This document shows positions 44,077 through 54,903 of a stretch of DNA of 64,000 nt, piece by piece. Source of the DNA: Schizonepeta tenuifolia. Its lineage: Eukaryota; Streptophyta; Magnoliopsida; Lamiales; Lamiaceae. Made by a program: the position numbers and the translations under genes. Each line of letters begins with the position of its first letter. Position 1 is the first letter of the stretch. The stretch is from assembly GCA_029490685.1 (NCBI GenBank), contig CM055955.1, positions 85,690,607-85,754,606 on the forward strand, in the 5' to 3' direction. A model generated the notes under the pieces. The model saw only the letters and a program-made list of their open reading frames with translations, was not told the origin of the DNA and did not search any database.

Positions 44077-44214
44077 TAGGGAGAGGATCAAATAGGAACT
44101 CCTAGTTATATGAGAACTAGGAACCAATCAAAGCCATCCATCATTTAAGATTTATGGATATGATTTAATATCATAGTTAGCTGGGCAAACCCGTTTTTTT
44201 TTGGTCAATCCCGT
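44077..44214 (+). mobile_element. left end of TIR element D, cut by T4
   Basis: tagggagaggatcaaatagg with tatatgagaactaggaacca and caagccatccat-like sequence matches the reversed right end of element A over at least 130 bases. It is interrupted at 44215 by an LTR; the right end is not seen in the window. Confidence 0.65.
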
Positions 44215-44599
44215 TGTCACAACTTCAGTCATTAAAGACAACACAACTGAGGTGTGACTCGGGGTGAGAATTTAGAACCGGGGAAGAAGGGGGTAACAAC
44301 ATCTCAATGAAGAGATTAAGGGTTCCATGAATTTCATTGCATAATATCGATAAGGGAATAAATTCCGAAGAAATGATTTAGAATTCAAGAGACTTACATA
44401 GCATGAATAGTCAAGAAATACTTAAAATAGACTCTAATATTTAGATAATAAGTCTTAACAAAATGTCTAGGCACAACACAATGTTTGCAGCGGAAAGACT
44501 TTGTTTGATTACATATATGAAGATATATAATCGGGGCTTAACTTTGTTTTATAAGACAAAAGCTTCCACTCAACACCCGCCATCATGTCACCGAGTTAA

Positions 44600-44648
44600 C
44601 CTGCATAGTTCTCAAAGATATGTAGGGCTGAGTATGAGGTACTCAATG
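44600..44648 (-). promoter_or_regulatory. conserved double hairpin in LTR (T4)
   Basis: Minus strand ttgagtacctcatactcag then cctacata...tatgcagg, about 385 bases from the LTR end. Confidence 0.5.
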
Positions 44649-45071
44649 AACATGTGCCAAAAGTATAAAAACATGCTTTCATATTTATTATCATGCATAT
44701 AAAGCAGTAACACACAGGGGTTTTAGGAAAAATATGTGCTTAGTAAATCATTTTATCTCAGATTGTGCAATATCATCATCATAATAACCATATCTGAATA
44801 CGCCGAGGAAGGTGGCCACCTTCCGTGAACGCTACTCTCTGAGATTGGCCACTCCAAAGAGACAACTCATAATCTCGAGTACTGTGTACACTAACCCTGG
44901 CTAGCGACCTTTTTCTAGCTCAGGATCCAATCGTTTTTATAAGTTGGCAAGCCAACGTAGATAGGTTCATAAGAATCCACATAAAACATTTATGCATGAT
45001 AATCATTAAAAACATGGTTCACTTTCAAAGCATTTCAAATAATGAGTACGAGCTTGATTCATTTTAGTTAC

Positions 45072-45081
45072 AAAGCCCACC
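45072..45081 (-). promoter_or_regulatory. conserved LTR word GGTGGGCTTT (T4)
   Basis: About 866 bases from the LTR end, as in the T3 and T5 LTRs. Confidence 0.35.
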
Positions 45082-45344
45082 TGACAGCAAAAGATCACAA
45101 AGCGATAACGTCCTTTGACTCCTTCTTAAGCTTCACTTCCTTGTTCCACCTTACATCGTAAACAACTAAGCTTTAGATCGCGATCGAGCCTAAAGAAATC
45201 TAACGGACATTGGACTCGATAAGCAAGCTTTGGACCTTAGGGCTTTGCATTCATTCTAAGTCTTTTAACTAAACCAAGAAATTAACAACTGAGAAGATGA
45301 CACATCAGCAGAGAAATCTACGAAAAATTCACGTAAGAAGCTCA

Positions 45345-45512
45345 GTTGCAGCAGTAAGCTCAGCTGCAAGAGTAAGCTCATCTTACGCTCAGCTCGACTT
45401 GATGCTCAGCCCAACTTGCGCTCAACTCAACTTGACACTCAACTCAACTTGACACTCAACTCAACTTGCATTCAGCTCAACTTGATGCTCAGCTCAACTT
45501 GACGCTTACTTC
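45345..45512. repeat. minisatellite, unit about 19-20 bp (ctcaactcaacttgacact)
   Basis: Eight or so imperfect copies of gctcagctcaacttgatgct or ctcaactcaacttgacact in tandem inside the T4 LTR. Confidence 0.85.
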
Positions 45513-46431
45513 TAAAAAAAACCTCATGCACTTAGCATTTTTCTGAAGCAAAATTTATGTGCACATGCACTGTACATGAATGCAGTTCTGGAAATGTTCA
45601 AAAAGAATTAGGGAGCTTATTTTATGTCATTAGAAAGCTACGGATGTCTACTTTCCAACCCAACTTGCGGATCTCAAAAATATTAAACGAGCAAAGAGTT
45701 ATGGTTATTTTGGTTAAAGGTGGCAGACCAGCAGATTTTCTGCTAAAATAGCAATACTAAAATTTGACTTTGAAAACTAGCATCCATTAATTCCTTTTCG
45801 TTTTTTATATTTTCGTTTTTTATAAGGTACCCACTTGTAAATGTTTTTTATATTTTCGTTTTTATACCAAACATAGCTCGAATTCACTTTTGGTGACTAC
45901 CAAACATCATAGAAACACCATAGAAGAATCATACAAGAGATTGGACAACAAACTCTAATTATTTCGTTATTTTTTGAAATAAAAGTGGCTCTAAAACATA
46001 TATCTTTTGTATAGAATGAAGAGGGGAAACTCACCTTAATGAATACGAGGTTGGAAAAGAAATTGAACAAAGAGAGGAGCTTGAACTTGGAGCTTCAAGG
46101 TTCAATAATGGAAGAAACTCTCTTCTCTTTCTCTCTCTATTTCTTACGTGAATGAATGTGAATGGGGAGAGAGAGTGTGCTGCTGATTTTAGTTTAGTGG
46201 GTAAGAAAAAGGAGAATAGGGAAGGGGGTTAGACTAGGTGAGTTGTCAACGTTTGGGTGGTGTTAGGAAGGTAAGTTGGTATTCTTTTAATTTTTTTTTT
46301 TGTCTAAGATGACATGGGATTCCTTTTCACACGAATATAAAATTAGACTTATTACTTTAACTTAGTTTTAATTTCTTAAGAATGCAAAAGCCCTATTTAC
46401 GACCTTAAGTTTTAATTAATTCCCAATAAAA

Positions 46432-46690
46432 AAACGTACTTACGCAACTGCGATACGTGAAACACGTTATGCGAGTTCCCAAAGCTGGGAGGCAAAGCTA
46501 ATCTATACGAGGCGGCTCCAATCCTTTCTAAGATTTCGAACGGTGCTATAAAACGCGGCTTTAGCTTTCATCGCACACCAAAACGATGTATCCCTCTCGA
46601 AGTGGACACTTTCAGAAAAACTTTGCTTCTTACATCAAACTCTAACTCGGTTCTATGATTATCGGCACACTCTTCTTTATTCTTCGTTCT
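46432..46690 (-). pseudogene. T4 integrase C-terminal fragment
   Basis: Read on the minus strand: CADNHRTELEFDVRSKVFLK, VSTSRGIHRFGV, a stop, then KLKPRFIAPFEILERIGAAS, YRLALPPSFGN and NVFHVSQLRKYVF. These are the GPY/F module and linker of Tekay integrase, homologous to 60950-61140 of T3. The chromodomain tail, purine tract and first bases of the LTR are deleted, so the fragment joins the LTR directly. Confidence 0.85.
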
Positions 46691-46881
46691 ACTTCGAAAA
46701 CTATGGTCTGCTCTTTTTCAGGGCATTGAAATGAAATTTGTCTCTGATCACATCGAATCGTCGCGAAATTCTCGATTAACCAAATTCATTCCAAAAATTT
46801 ATATCCACATCGCATATCTGGATTAGATTAGGGACTTTGCGGATAACTTATGATTTCCGAATTCGAATTCTAAGTTATAAC
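46691..46881. other. unclassified sequence between T4 and T5
   Basis: About 190 bases that do not resemble the part of pol expected upstream of the integrase fragment; nothing else recognised. Confidence 0.4.
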
Positions 46882-47232
46882 TGTCACAGCCCCAAATTCC
46901 GAGGGACGGCAGAAGCCGGAGTGCGACTGGAATTGGATTAAAGAAGCGGGGATGAAGGGGACTGACTAAATAAACATACATAAAAGACATCATACAATCA
47001 ATGAACAAGACGTTACTATTAAAAAGGAAGAGTTAATCACGAAGGATTACTCGACAGAAAGTACTCGAAAGCATCTAAGTTAAAGATTACTGACTTAAAC
47101 TACAGTGATTCACCAAATGTACATAACGTCAAAAGGTCTAGAGTTTTGCAGCGGAAAATAGGTCATAAGCAAAAGCATTCCTAACTTCTTAACTCAACTC
47201 AACTTCAACCACCGCCGCTCTCGTCGCTTCAA

Positions 47233-47283
47233 CCTGCACATTTAGAAAACATATGCAGGGCTAAGTACAAAAGTACTTAGTGG
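47233..47283 (-). promoter_or_regulatory. conserved double hairpin in LTR (T5)
   Basis: Minus strand ctaagtacttttgtacttag (perfect stem) then cctgcat...atgtgcagg, about 350 bases from the LTR end. Confidence 0.5.
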
Positions 47284-47744
47284 GCACGTTGTCGAAAACA
47301 TAAACATAAGTATAGATAATCTGGCATTTCATAATTTGTAGCACATCGGGGTTTTATTTAAAATAGCCCGTGTCCACTAAAACATTTTCTGACTCATTTT
47401 CACAATTTGGCTTGATCAAGCACTTTTTATAGATGTTACGTTCAAATCTTGACCAATTCTCATTCACCGTGGCTGGTTACCCCTCAACAGGATACCACAT
47501 ACACCACAGGCTACAAAGTGCACTAACTCTGGAAAGCGCTTAATAGCTAACTCAGAGCAGATCGATAGTTAACATCCTAACGGTTAACTAATAAATCTAG
47601 AAAACACGAATGTTAACTCAGATAGGTACAAGAGAACTCACATAAAACGTAAAATAGTTCATGCCATAATTATCACTTTGAAAACACGATTATCAAAGCG
47701 ATAAAGAAAGGTTTTCGAGCATTGCTCATTTTGTTTCATATATA

Positions 47745-47754
47745 AAAGCCCACC
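47745..47754 (-). promoter_or_regulatory. conserved LTR word GGTGGGCTTT (T5)
   Basis: Followed on the minus strand by tatatatgaaac, a TATA-like run. About 872 bases from the LTR end. Confidence 0.4.
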
Positions 47755-50700
47755 TCGATGATACAGAACTACTAAACAGGTTTCCGTTCTTCTGTTCTTC
47801 CGTCTTGTCCTTAGTGCTGGCTTCCTCCTTCATCGTAAAATAATCAAACTTTAAAATCGGTCGTAAGAGATAATCGAATATGGAAATTCGAATTAGGTTT
47901 TAGTCGTTTTGTTTCTTTAGGCATTTGCACGCTACTAGTTTCATTTTAATTAAACGGGAACGAGACTTGAACAAATCCCGTTTAGAACTCGAAAGGTTTC
48001 ATACTCGACTCTTAGGTCAGTAGAAAAGATAGTCGTTAACTTATTACGGCTTAAACGATCGAAAGAAAATAAGTTGCGAAGAAACAACTTAGGATTTCAA
48101 GTTCTGAAAAATCACTGCGCAATGCAGTAGTTCTGGGGACTGCCCAGAACAGAGGAATTGGAAACAGGGGATATGCCCTGTACTGTTAGAAAGCTTGGAA
48201 AGTCTAGATTACTCTCCAATTTATGGATCTCAAATCCAATAAACGAGCTAAAAGATATTACAGTTTCCGGGAAGGGTCGCAAAACTGCCGCGGCTAACCC
48301 TAGTTGCTCGATAGAATCGACGTATAACTTCCTAAGTTCGTTCTATGTTCTCGTACTCGATTTCTCATGAAACTTCACTCTCAAGGCAGTCAACACGTAC
48401 TCTCGTACGTGAAGAACTCCTTTTCAAAACTCGTCTATTAGCACGATGTTCTAAACATCGGCTTTCAAACTAACAAGTACTATACCAAAATCAAGTTAAC
48501 ATTTCTCGCTTCTAGTTCTCGATTATAACTACAACTCGTTATATAATAATCCGGATGCTCATGTCGTCAACTACAAAGTCGTTCCTTAGTTCATAGTAAG
48601 CATTATTGTCTAATTAAAATCCTTACTCGACTTCTCGATTATTATTTACGTTCACTTGTTCGTCTCTTACAAAATTTCCAAAGTTATCGGAATTCATTCA
48701 TTTTCTACGTCATCAATCATCATCTAACGAGATTCATTATTATAAACATCATCACCTCATATCATTACTTAAACTCAACTTAATTCGAGTTCTTAGACTC
48801 TTATAATTTCATTAATAATTTTAGAAAATTCTCATTTAATTTCTATCATAAACTATTATCATAAGAAGCATTAATTCATCATTATATCATCAACTAAAAA
48901 CAAGCTATATGAAAACCCCCAATTCCTCATAAAAATCGGTATTGACATAGATTAGGGAAAATTGGTTTTATTCTTCAATTAACATCATTAATCCATTTAT
49001 CCAACTACTGCACATCAATCTAACCAAATTCAATCTCATTACATCATTAATTTGAAAACTCCCAAGTCAAACCCTAAGCCTAAAACTCGGTCCTCTTCTA
49101 GTTCATAGGGGTTTTGATTTCTCTTTGTTTTAATCATCAATTGAACATCTCCTAAGCATAATTATCCAACTAATTGAAGAATCCAATCATCCTACATGGA
49201 ACCCCTAATTTTCGGTATTAGTTAAGTTTTAGGGTTCTTTGTTTTTTTCAAATTTTAATCATATTAATCACTTACTGAAACCTCCTATGTCATGAATTAA
49301 AAGATTAAAACATCTACTACATTATCCTAATTTTCGATCCTACTTGAGAAAATAAAAGAAATGAAATCTATTCGGATAGAAATGTAGAGGAGATGAATAC
49401 CTTGAAGTTTAATAAAGGAAGTTAGAAGATTGATGGAGGATGATGAACTTGTGAAGATTTCTTGCTCCAAGAACTTGAGGTTTCTTCAGTGGTGGAGAGA
49501 AATGGAAGAGAGATATATGTATGTGTGTGTAGCCGTGTGTGTTGAGGGAGAGAGTGAGGAAGATGACTTAATTTGTATGATATATAATTACTACTACAAT
49601 AGGTGTAAAGTGTTAGAAATAAAAGGACATTAGTCATAAGGTTAATACATTATAAAAATGAAATATCAAGCTAGAGAGAGAGGGTGAGGTCGGCTAAGAG
49701 GGGAAGAAAAAGGAGAAAATACGCGTTTTTCCGGCGCGATACGACGTTACGGAAATCGAAAGACGAAAAACATATCTCGGCACAAAATTGTAATACCCCA
49801 GATTTTCCGTACAGTCTTAAAATTTTAAAGTTATTAATAAAAATGGCTTTGCACGCCTAAGTTTACGATTCTGAATTCTAAAACCAACGGTGAAATCCGT
49901 TTCCGAAAATAAATTACGGAAGTCAGTTAGATGACTACTGTATTTAGGGCTATCGCGTACGAAAACTTTTTAGCTCTAGAACTCAGAACGGAAAACCGTC
50001 TGTTTTTTACATTCACGAAATCGCGATACGAACTCGCCCGAGAAAGTTCGTTTTTTTGATTTTCCGGACGAAACTCGGACTGTGTCGTCCCGAGTTTTTG
50101 TCGAAATTAGGTTTTTAAATATTACTTTCCGAATAAGTTAAATACGTTAGAATTTTTGGTCGAATCGGAATTTGACAATTTTGTGTTGAGCTACGTTTTT
50201 CGTCGTTCGATTTCCGTAACGTCGTATCATGCCGGAAAAGCGCGTAAATTTCTTCATTTTCTTCCTCTCTAGCCGGCATCACACTCTCTCAAGCATGATA
50301 TTTCATATTTTTTATAGTATTAAACCTAATGACTCACGACTTAGATATTTCACTTAACTTTACACCTAAGTCTTTGTTAGATATTTCATAACACATTTTA
50401 GTCACCATCCTCACTACTCTCTCCCTCACAATTCGGCACACACACACACATCACCCTCTCTCCCATTTCTTTTCACCATTGTTGAAGAAGCTTCAAGTTC
50501 TTGGAGCAAGATTTTCACACAAGTCATCATCCAACCATTGAATTCTATTTCTTCCTTTAGTAAAGATCAAGGTATTCATCTCCTCTCTAATCCTATCCAA
50601 TTAGATTCCATTTCTTTTCTTTTTTTCATATGGATCGAAATTTTGGATGATGGAGATTAAATGTTTTGATCTCTAATTAGTATAACTAGATGGATTAGAT

Positions 50701-52180
50701 ATGATATCTATGATTAAAATTGAAAGAAAATCAAGAACCCTAATTCCTTATAAATACCGAAATTTAGGGGATTTAGGTAGGATGTTTCGATTCTTCAATT
50801 AGTTGTGTAATTGATCTTAGGAGATGTTCAATTGATGATTAAAACAAAAAGAAATCGAAACCCCTATGATTTTAAGTGAGGACCAAATTTAGGCTAGGGT
50901 TTGAGTTAGGGATTTTCAATTTGATGATGTAATAAGTAGTTTGATAATGGGATTAATGATGTTAATTGATGAAGAAAACCAATTCCCCTAATTATTTGAT
51001 AATACCGAAAAATATGAGGAAATTGGGGGTTTTCATGTAGTTGATTTAGTTGATGATTTGTTGATGAAGTAATGTTGCTAATAATATTAGATGATGTTAG
51101 GAATTAATTGAAATTTTTCTAAAAATGTTAATGAAATCGTAAGAGACAAAGAAGTCGAATTAAGTTGAGTTTAAGTAATGATATGGAGTGATGATATGTA
51201 TAATAATGAAACTCGTTAGATGTTGATTGATGTCGTAGAAAATGAACGAATTCCGATAACTTTTGAAATCTCGTAAGAGACGAACAAGTGGACGTAATTA
51301 ATCATCGAGAAGTCGAGTAAGGATTCTAACTTGATAATAGTGTTTATTATGGACTAAGGAACGACTTTGTAGTTGACGACATGAATATTATAATATGAGT
51401 TGTAGTTATAGTCGAGAACTAGAAACGAGAATTTGTTAACTTGATTTTGGTATAGTAAATGGTAGTTGAAACGACGAGGTTTGATCGTCGTAGTTCTAAG
51501 CGAGTTTTGAGAAGGAGTTCTTCACGTACGGGAGTACGTGTTGACTGCCTTGAGATTGAATTTTCGTGAGAAATCGAGTACGAGAACTTAGAACGAACTT
51601 AGGAAGTTATACGTCGTTTTTATCGAGCAATTAGGGTTAGCCGCGGCAGTTTTGCGACCCTTCCCGGAAACTGTAATATCTCTTAGCTCGTTTATTGGAT
51701 TTGAGATCCGTTTATTGGAGCGTAAACTAGACTTTCCAAGCTATTTAACGGTACAGGGCTCATCCCCTGTTTCCAATTCCTCTGTTCTGGGCATCCCCCA
51801 GAACTACTGCTTTGCGCAGTGAAATTTCAGAAGTTGTTTTCCTAAGTTGTTTTCTTCGCAACTTAGTTTCTTTCGATCGTTTAAGCCGTAATAAGTTAAC
51901 GACTACCTTCTCTACTGACCTAAGAGTCAAGTATGAGACCTTTCGAGTTCTAAACGAGATTTGTTCAAGTCTCGTTCCCGTTTAATTAAAATGAAACTAG
52001 TAGCGTGCAAATGCCTAAAGAAATGAAATGACTAAAACCTAATGCGAATTTCTATGATCGATTATCTTTTACGATCAAATTTAAAGTGTTATTATTTTAC
52101 GATGAAGGAGGAAGCCAGCAGTAAGGAAAGGACGGAAGATCAGGAGAACGGAAGCTCGTACTTAGTTCTGTAAACCCTAA

Positions 52181-52200
52181 GGTGGGCTTTTATATATAAA
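52181..52200 (+). promoter_or_regulatory. candidate core promoter: GGTGGGCTTT + TATATATAAA (T3 5' LTR)
   Basis: The conserved word is immediately followed by a TATATATAAA run. The block recurs at 63834-63852 in the 3' LTR and at equivalent positions in the other LTR families. Whether transcription starts just downstream cannot be seen from sequence. Confidence 0.4.
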
Positions 52201-52648
52201 ATAAAACGAGCAATGCTCGAAACCCTTTCTTTATCGCTTTGATATCTGTGTTTTCAAAGTGATAATTATGGCATGAACTATTTTATGTTTTATGTGAGTT
52301 CTCTTGTACCTATCTGAGTTAACATTCGTGTTTTCCAGATTTATGAGTTAATCAAAATAGGTTAACTAACGATCGGCTCTGAGTTAGCTATTAAGTGCTT
52401 TCCAGAGTTAGTGCACTTTGTAACCTGTGGTGTATGTGGTATCCTGTTGAGGGGTAACCAGCTACGATGAATGAGAATTGGTTAAGATTGAACGTAACAT
52501 ACCAGAAAATGCTCGGCCGAGTAAATTGTGAAAATGAGTTAGAAAATATTTTAGTAGACACGGGCCCCTTTCAATAAAACCCCGATGTGCTACAAATTAT
52601 GAAATGCCAGATTATCTCTACTTATGATTATATTTTCGGCATCGTGCC

Positions 52649-52697
52649 CACTTAGTACTTTCGTATTTAGCCCTGCATGTGTTTATAAATGTGCAGG
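52649..52697 (+). promoter_or_regulatory. conserved double hairpin in LTR (T3 5' LTR)
   Basis: cttagtactttcgtatttag (one mismatch in stem) then cctgcatgt...atgtgcagg; 350 bases from the LTR end. Confidence 0.5.
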
Positions 52698-53047
52698 TTG
52701 AAGCGACGAGAGCGGCGGTGGTTGAAGTTGAGTCGAGTTGTGAAGTTAGGATTGGTTTAGCTATGACCTACTTTCCGTTGCAAAACTCTAGACTTTTTGA
52801 CGTTATGTACATTTGGTGAATCACTGTAGTTTAAGTCTGTAAACTTTAACTTAGATACTTTTGAGTACCTTTTGTCGAGTAATCCTTCGTGAGTAACTCT
52901 TCCTTTATAATAGTCAAGTCTTGTTCATTGAATGTATGATGTCTTTTATGTATGTTTAGTTAGTCAGCCCCTTTTTTCTCCGCTTCTTTAATCCAATCCC
53001 AATCGCACCCTGGCTTCTGCCGTCCCTCAAGATTTGGGGCTGTGACA

Positions 53048-53400
53048 GAGTGGTATCAGAGCAAGGCTTGTTTCCTGCTCTGATTACGAGTCAATCTTCT
53101 AGTACGAGTTATTCTTTTAGTGATACCACAGAGTGGTATCAGAGCAAGGCTTGTTTCCTGCTCTGATTATGAGTCAATTTTCTAGTATGAGTCATTTTTT
53201 TTAGTGATACCACAGAGTGGTATCAGAGCAGAGGTTCGTTTTCTGCTCTGTAACCTTCTAGTTCGAGTTATTCTTTTAGTGATACCACAATGTGGTATCG
53301 GAGCAGTAGTTTGTTTCCTGCTCTGGTTATGAGTCATTCTTTCTTGGCATGAGTCATTCCTTCTAGTAATATCACAGAGTGGTATTTATATACAAGTCTT
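53048..53400 (+). repeat. tandem array of primer-binding-site units in T3 (4 full + 1 partial)
   Basis: Units of about 75-90 bp begin agagtggtatcagagca (53048, 53133, 53213), then aatgtggtatcggagcag (about 53289) and a decayed agagtggtattta (about 53376). Each continues with tttcctgctctg and a gagttattcttttagtgatac phrase. Only the first abuts the LTR. The sequence TGGTATCAGAGC is the complement of initiator Met tRNA. Confidence 0.9.
53051..53064 (+). other. T3 primer-binding site (functional position)
   Basis: TGGTATCAGAGCAA three bases after the LTR end. Confidence 0.9.
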
Positions 53401-54694
53401 CCTTCGAGTGATAATATAGAGTATTCATTCGTACTCTATATCGAGTCTTCTTTCGAGTCATAGGATAGAGTATTGGTATATACTCTAGATCAGGGTCTTC
53501 TTTCAAGTAGAAGATAAGAGTTAGACTATAACACTAAGATTGAGAATGTAGATGTCAACTCAACCTCCCGCTACGTCGACTCAACGAGGAAAAGGAAAGA
53601 ATTTTTTTTTTATGATTTGATTTCTTTTAAATAAGAAATTTTATGAACAAGTATTCAACGAAATTGAGAATGAGAATGAGTTGTGTGCCAAAAATAAGAA
53701 TTTTATGGAAGTATAATTTTTATACTTTGCATACTTTATGTGATTATGTGATAGTACAAGTACTATCTTATGTGAAATTATTTGCGCAATGATTTCTTTC
53801 TTTTGAAAAAAATTTTGGACACAAGAATATAGTCGGATTTTAGGGATTTTTCCCGGTTCAATGAGAACGTAGACTCGAAACCTAATATCTTTCCGGTTCT
53901 TCGAGAATTTAGATGTTTTTAAGAAACGTTATTTTGAAATGATTTCGAAAGGAGATCCCCGACACGAGGAGAACTTCTACTGATGAATGTCACGTGCGTT
54001 AAGTGACATGAATGAAGATTCGGCAAAGTCGAACTTTGTTTTAAAAATTCAAACAAAAATTTCCTGCGAGGAAAATGAAATAAAAATGGTACGGTAAATC
54101 GTGTTAGTAAACGGAGGAAACGATTAGACGTTTGAGAGGCTTCGGCTTCGAATTAAGAAAGATATGAACGAGACGACGAAGATAGAATAAAGGAAATCAA
54201 AGCCAAATTAAATAAGTGAACGTTGCTTACGCGTAAGTAACTTAAATGACGTCATTCGTGTCACGTCATTTCATTTTCTTTTCGTTTCGTGTTTCAGTAG
54301 AGTTCGCCCTGATCGAACTCTACAAAGAAAATCATATAAATTATTAGAAGTCGAGCACAAAACTTGATTAAATTTTTCCATCGATCGCCCAATTCTAGCG
54401 ACGACAACTGGAACTTAGTTTCCAGAAAGTTATTCTTTAAGATATATTCCATTTCTTTTAGAATTTATTCCATATTTCGTCTTTGAACGAAGACTACGAC
54501 TAGCACGAGTATCAAAAGTTGTTGACGACAAATTCTTTTGTGAATGGATGTTACTTTTGAATAAGTAACATGGACAAAGTAAACGTACTTTGTTTTAATA
54601 AGTAAGAATCATTAACAAATGTTGTTGAGAAAGTAATAAAGAATTAAAGTAAGTAAGAATGTAGTAAGATAAGGAATGGAAATAAAAGTCTTGA

Positions 54695-54738
<44 letters not shown>

Positions 54739-54903
54739 TGAGTGCAATTTCTTGAATTGCTAGAAGTCTTGATAAGTGGCTGTCTTAAGTGGTGATGTTA
54801 CAATTGAATAAGGAATGTTCATTTTGTAATTTAAGTATTTTCATTGAGATAAGTTATTTTCCCTACCTGTTACTGATCCGTGTTTCCTTAAAACTTTTGT
54901 AGG
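53401..54903 (+). other. T3 leader
   Basis: 1.5 kb of AT-rich sequence without a recognisable gene. It includes a TA microsatellite at about 54698-54734 and the repeated word cgagtcttctttcgagt near 53400-53510. Confidence 0.6.

Larger units (their letters stand above)
44215..46431 (-). mobile_element. T4: gypsy 3' LTR (about 2.2 kb, start trimmed)
   Basis: On the minus strand it ends ...gtgacaa at 44215 and begins close to cttttgcattcttaagaaat, like the start of the T1 LTR. It carries GGTGGGCTTT at 45072-45081, the GAGATCCG block near 45640-45680 and the double hairpin at 44600-44648. The initial TGTAATACC-type terminus is missing. It directly follows (on the minus strand) an integrase fragment. 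Confidence 0.75.
46882..49788 (-). mobile_element. T5: Tekay LTR of the T3 family, interrupted by T3
   Basis: On the plus strand it begins TGTCACAGCCCCAAATTCCG and is the reverse complement of the T3 LTR from about 53047 back to about 50170. It stops at 49788 where T3 starts TGTAATACC. No primer-binding site lies at its left edge, so it is a solo LTR or a 3' LTR. The missing 0.38 kb should resume after T3, beyond the window. Confidence 0.9.
49789..53047 (+). mobile_element. T3 5' LTR (3259 bp)
   Basis: It starts TGTAATACCCCAGAT and ends GGGGCTGTGACA. It is nearly identical to 61406-64000, but lacks a roughly 27-base segment present in the 3' LTR at about 62555-62581 and a few bases near 51388. 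TATA-like runs occur at 50747-50754 (tataaata) and 52191-52200. Confidence 0.95.

Noticed and set aside
53048..53300. Possible tRNA gene cluster from repeated tRNA-like words
   Set aside because: Only the short primer-binding complement recurs; no cloverleaf, anticodon arm or box A/B can be drawn.
53048..53400. CRISPR-like array (repeat and spacer pattern)
   Set aside because: Eukaryotic retroelement context, repeat-spacer distinction absent, and the units are full-length tandem duplicates.
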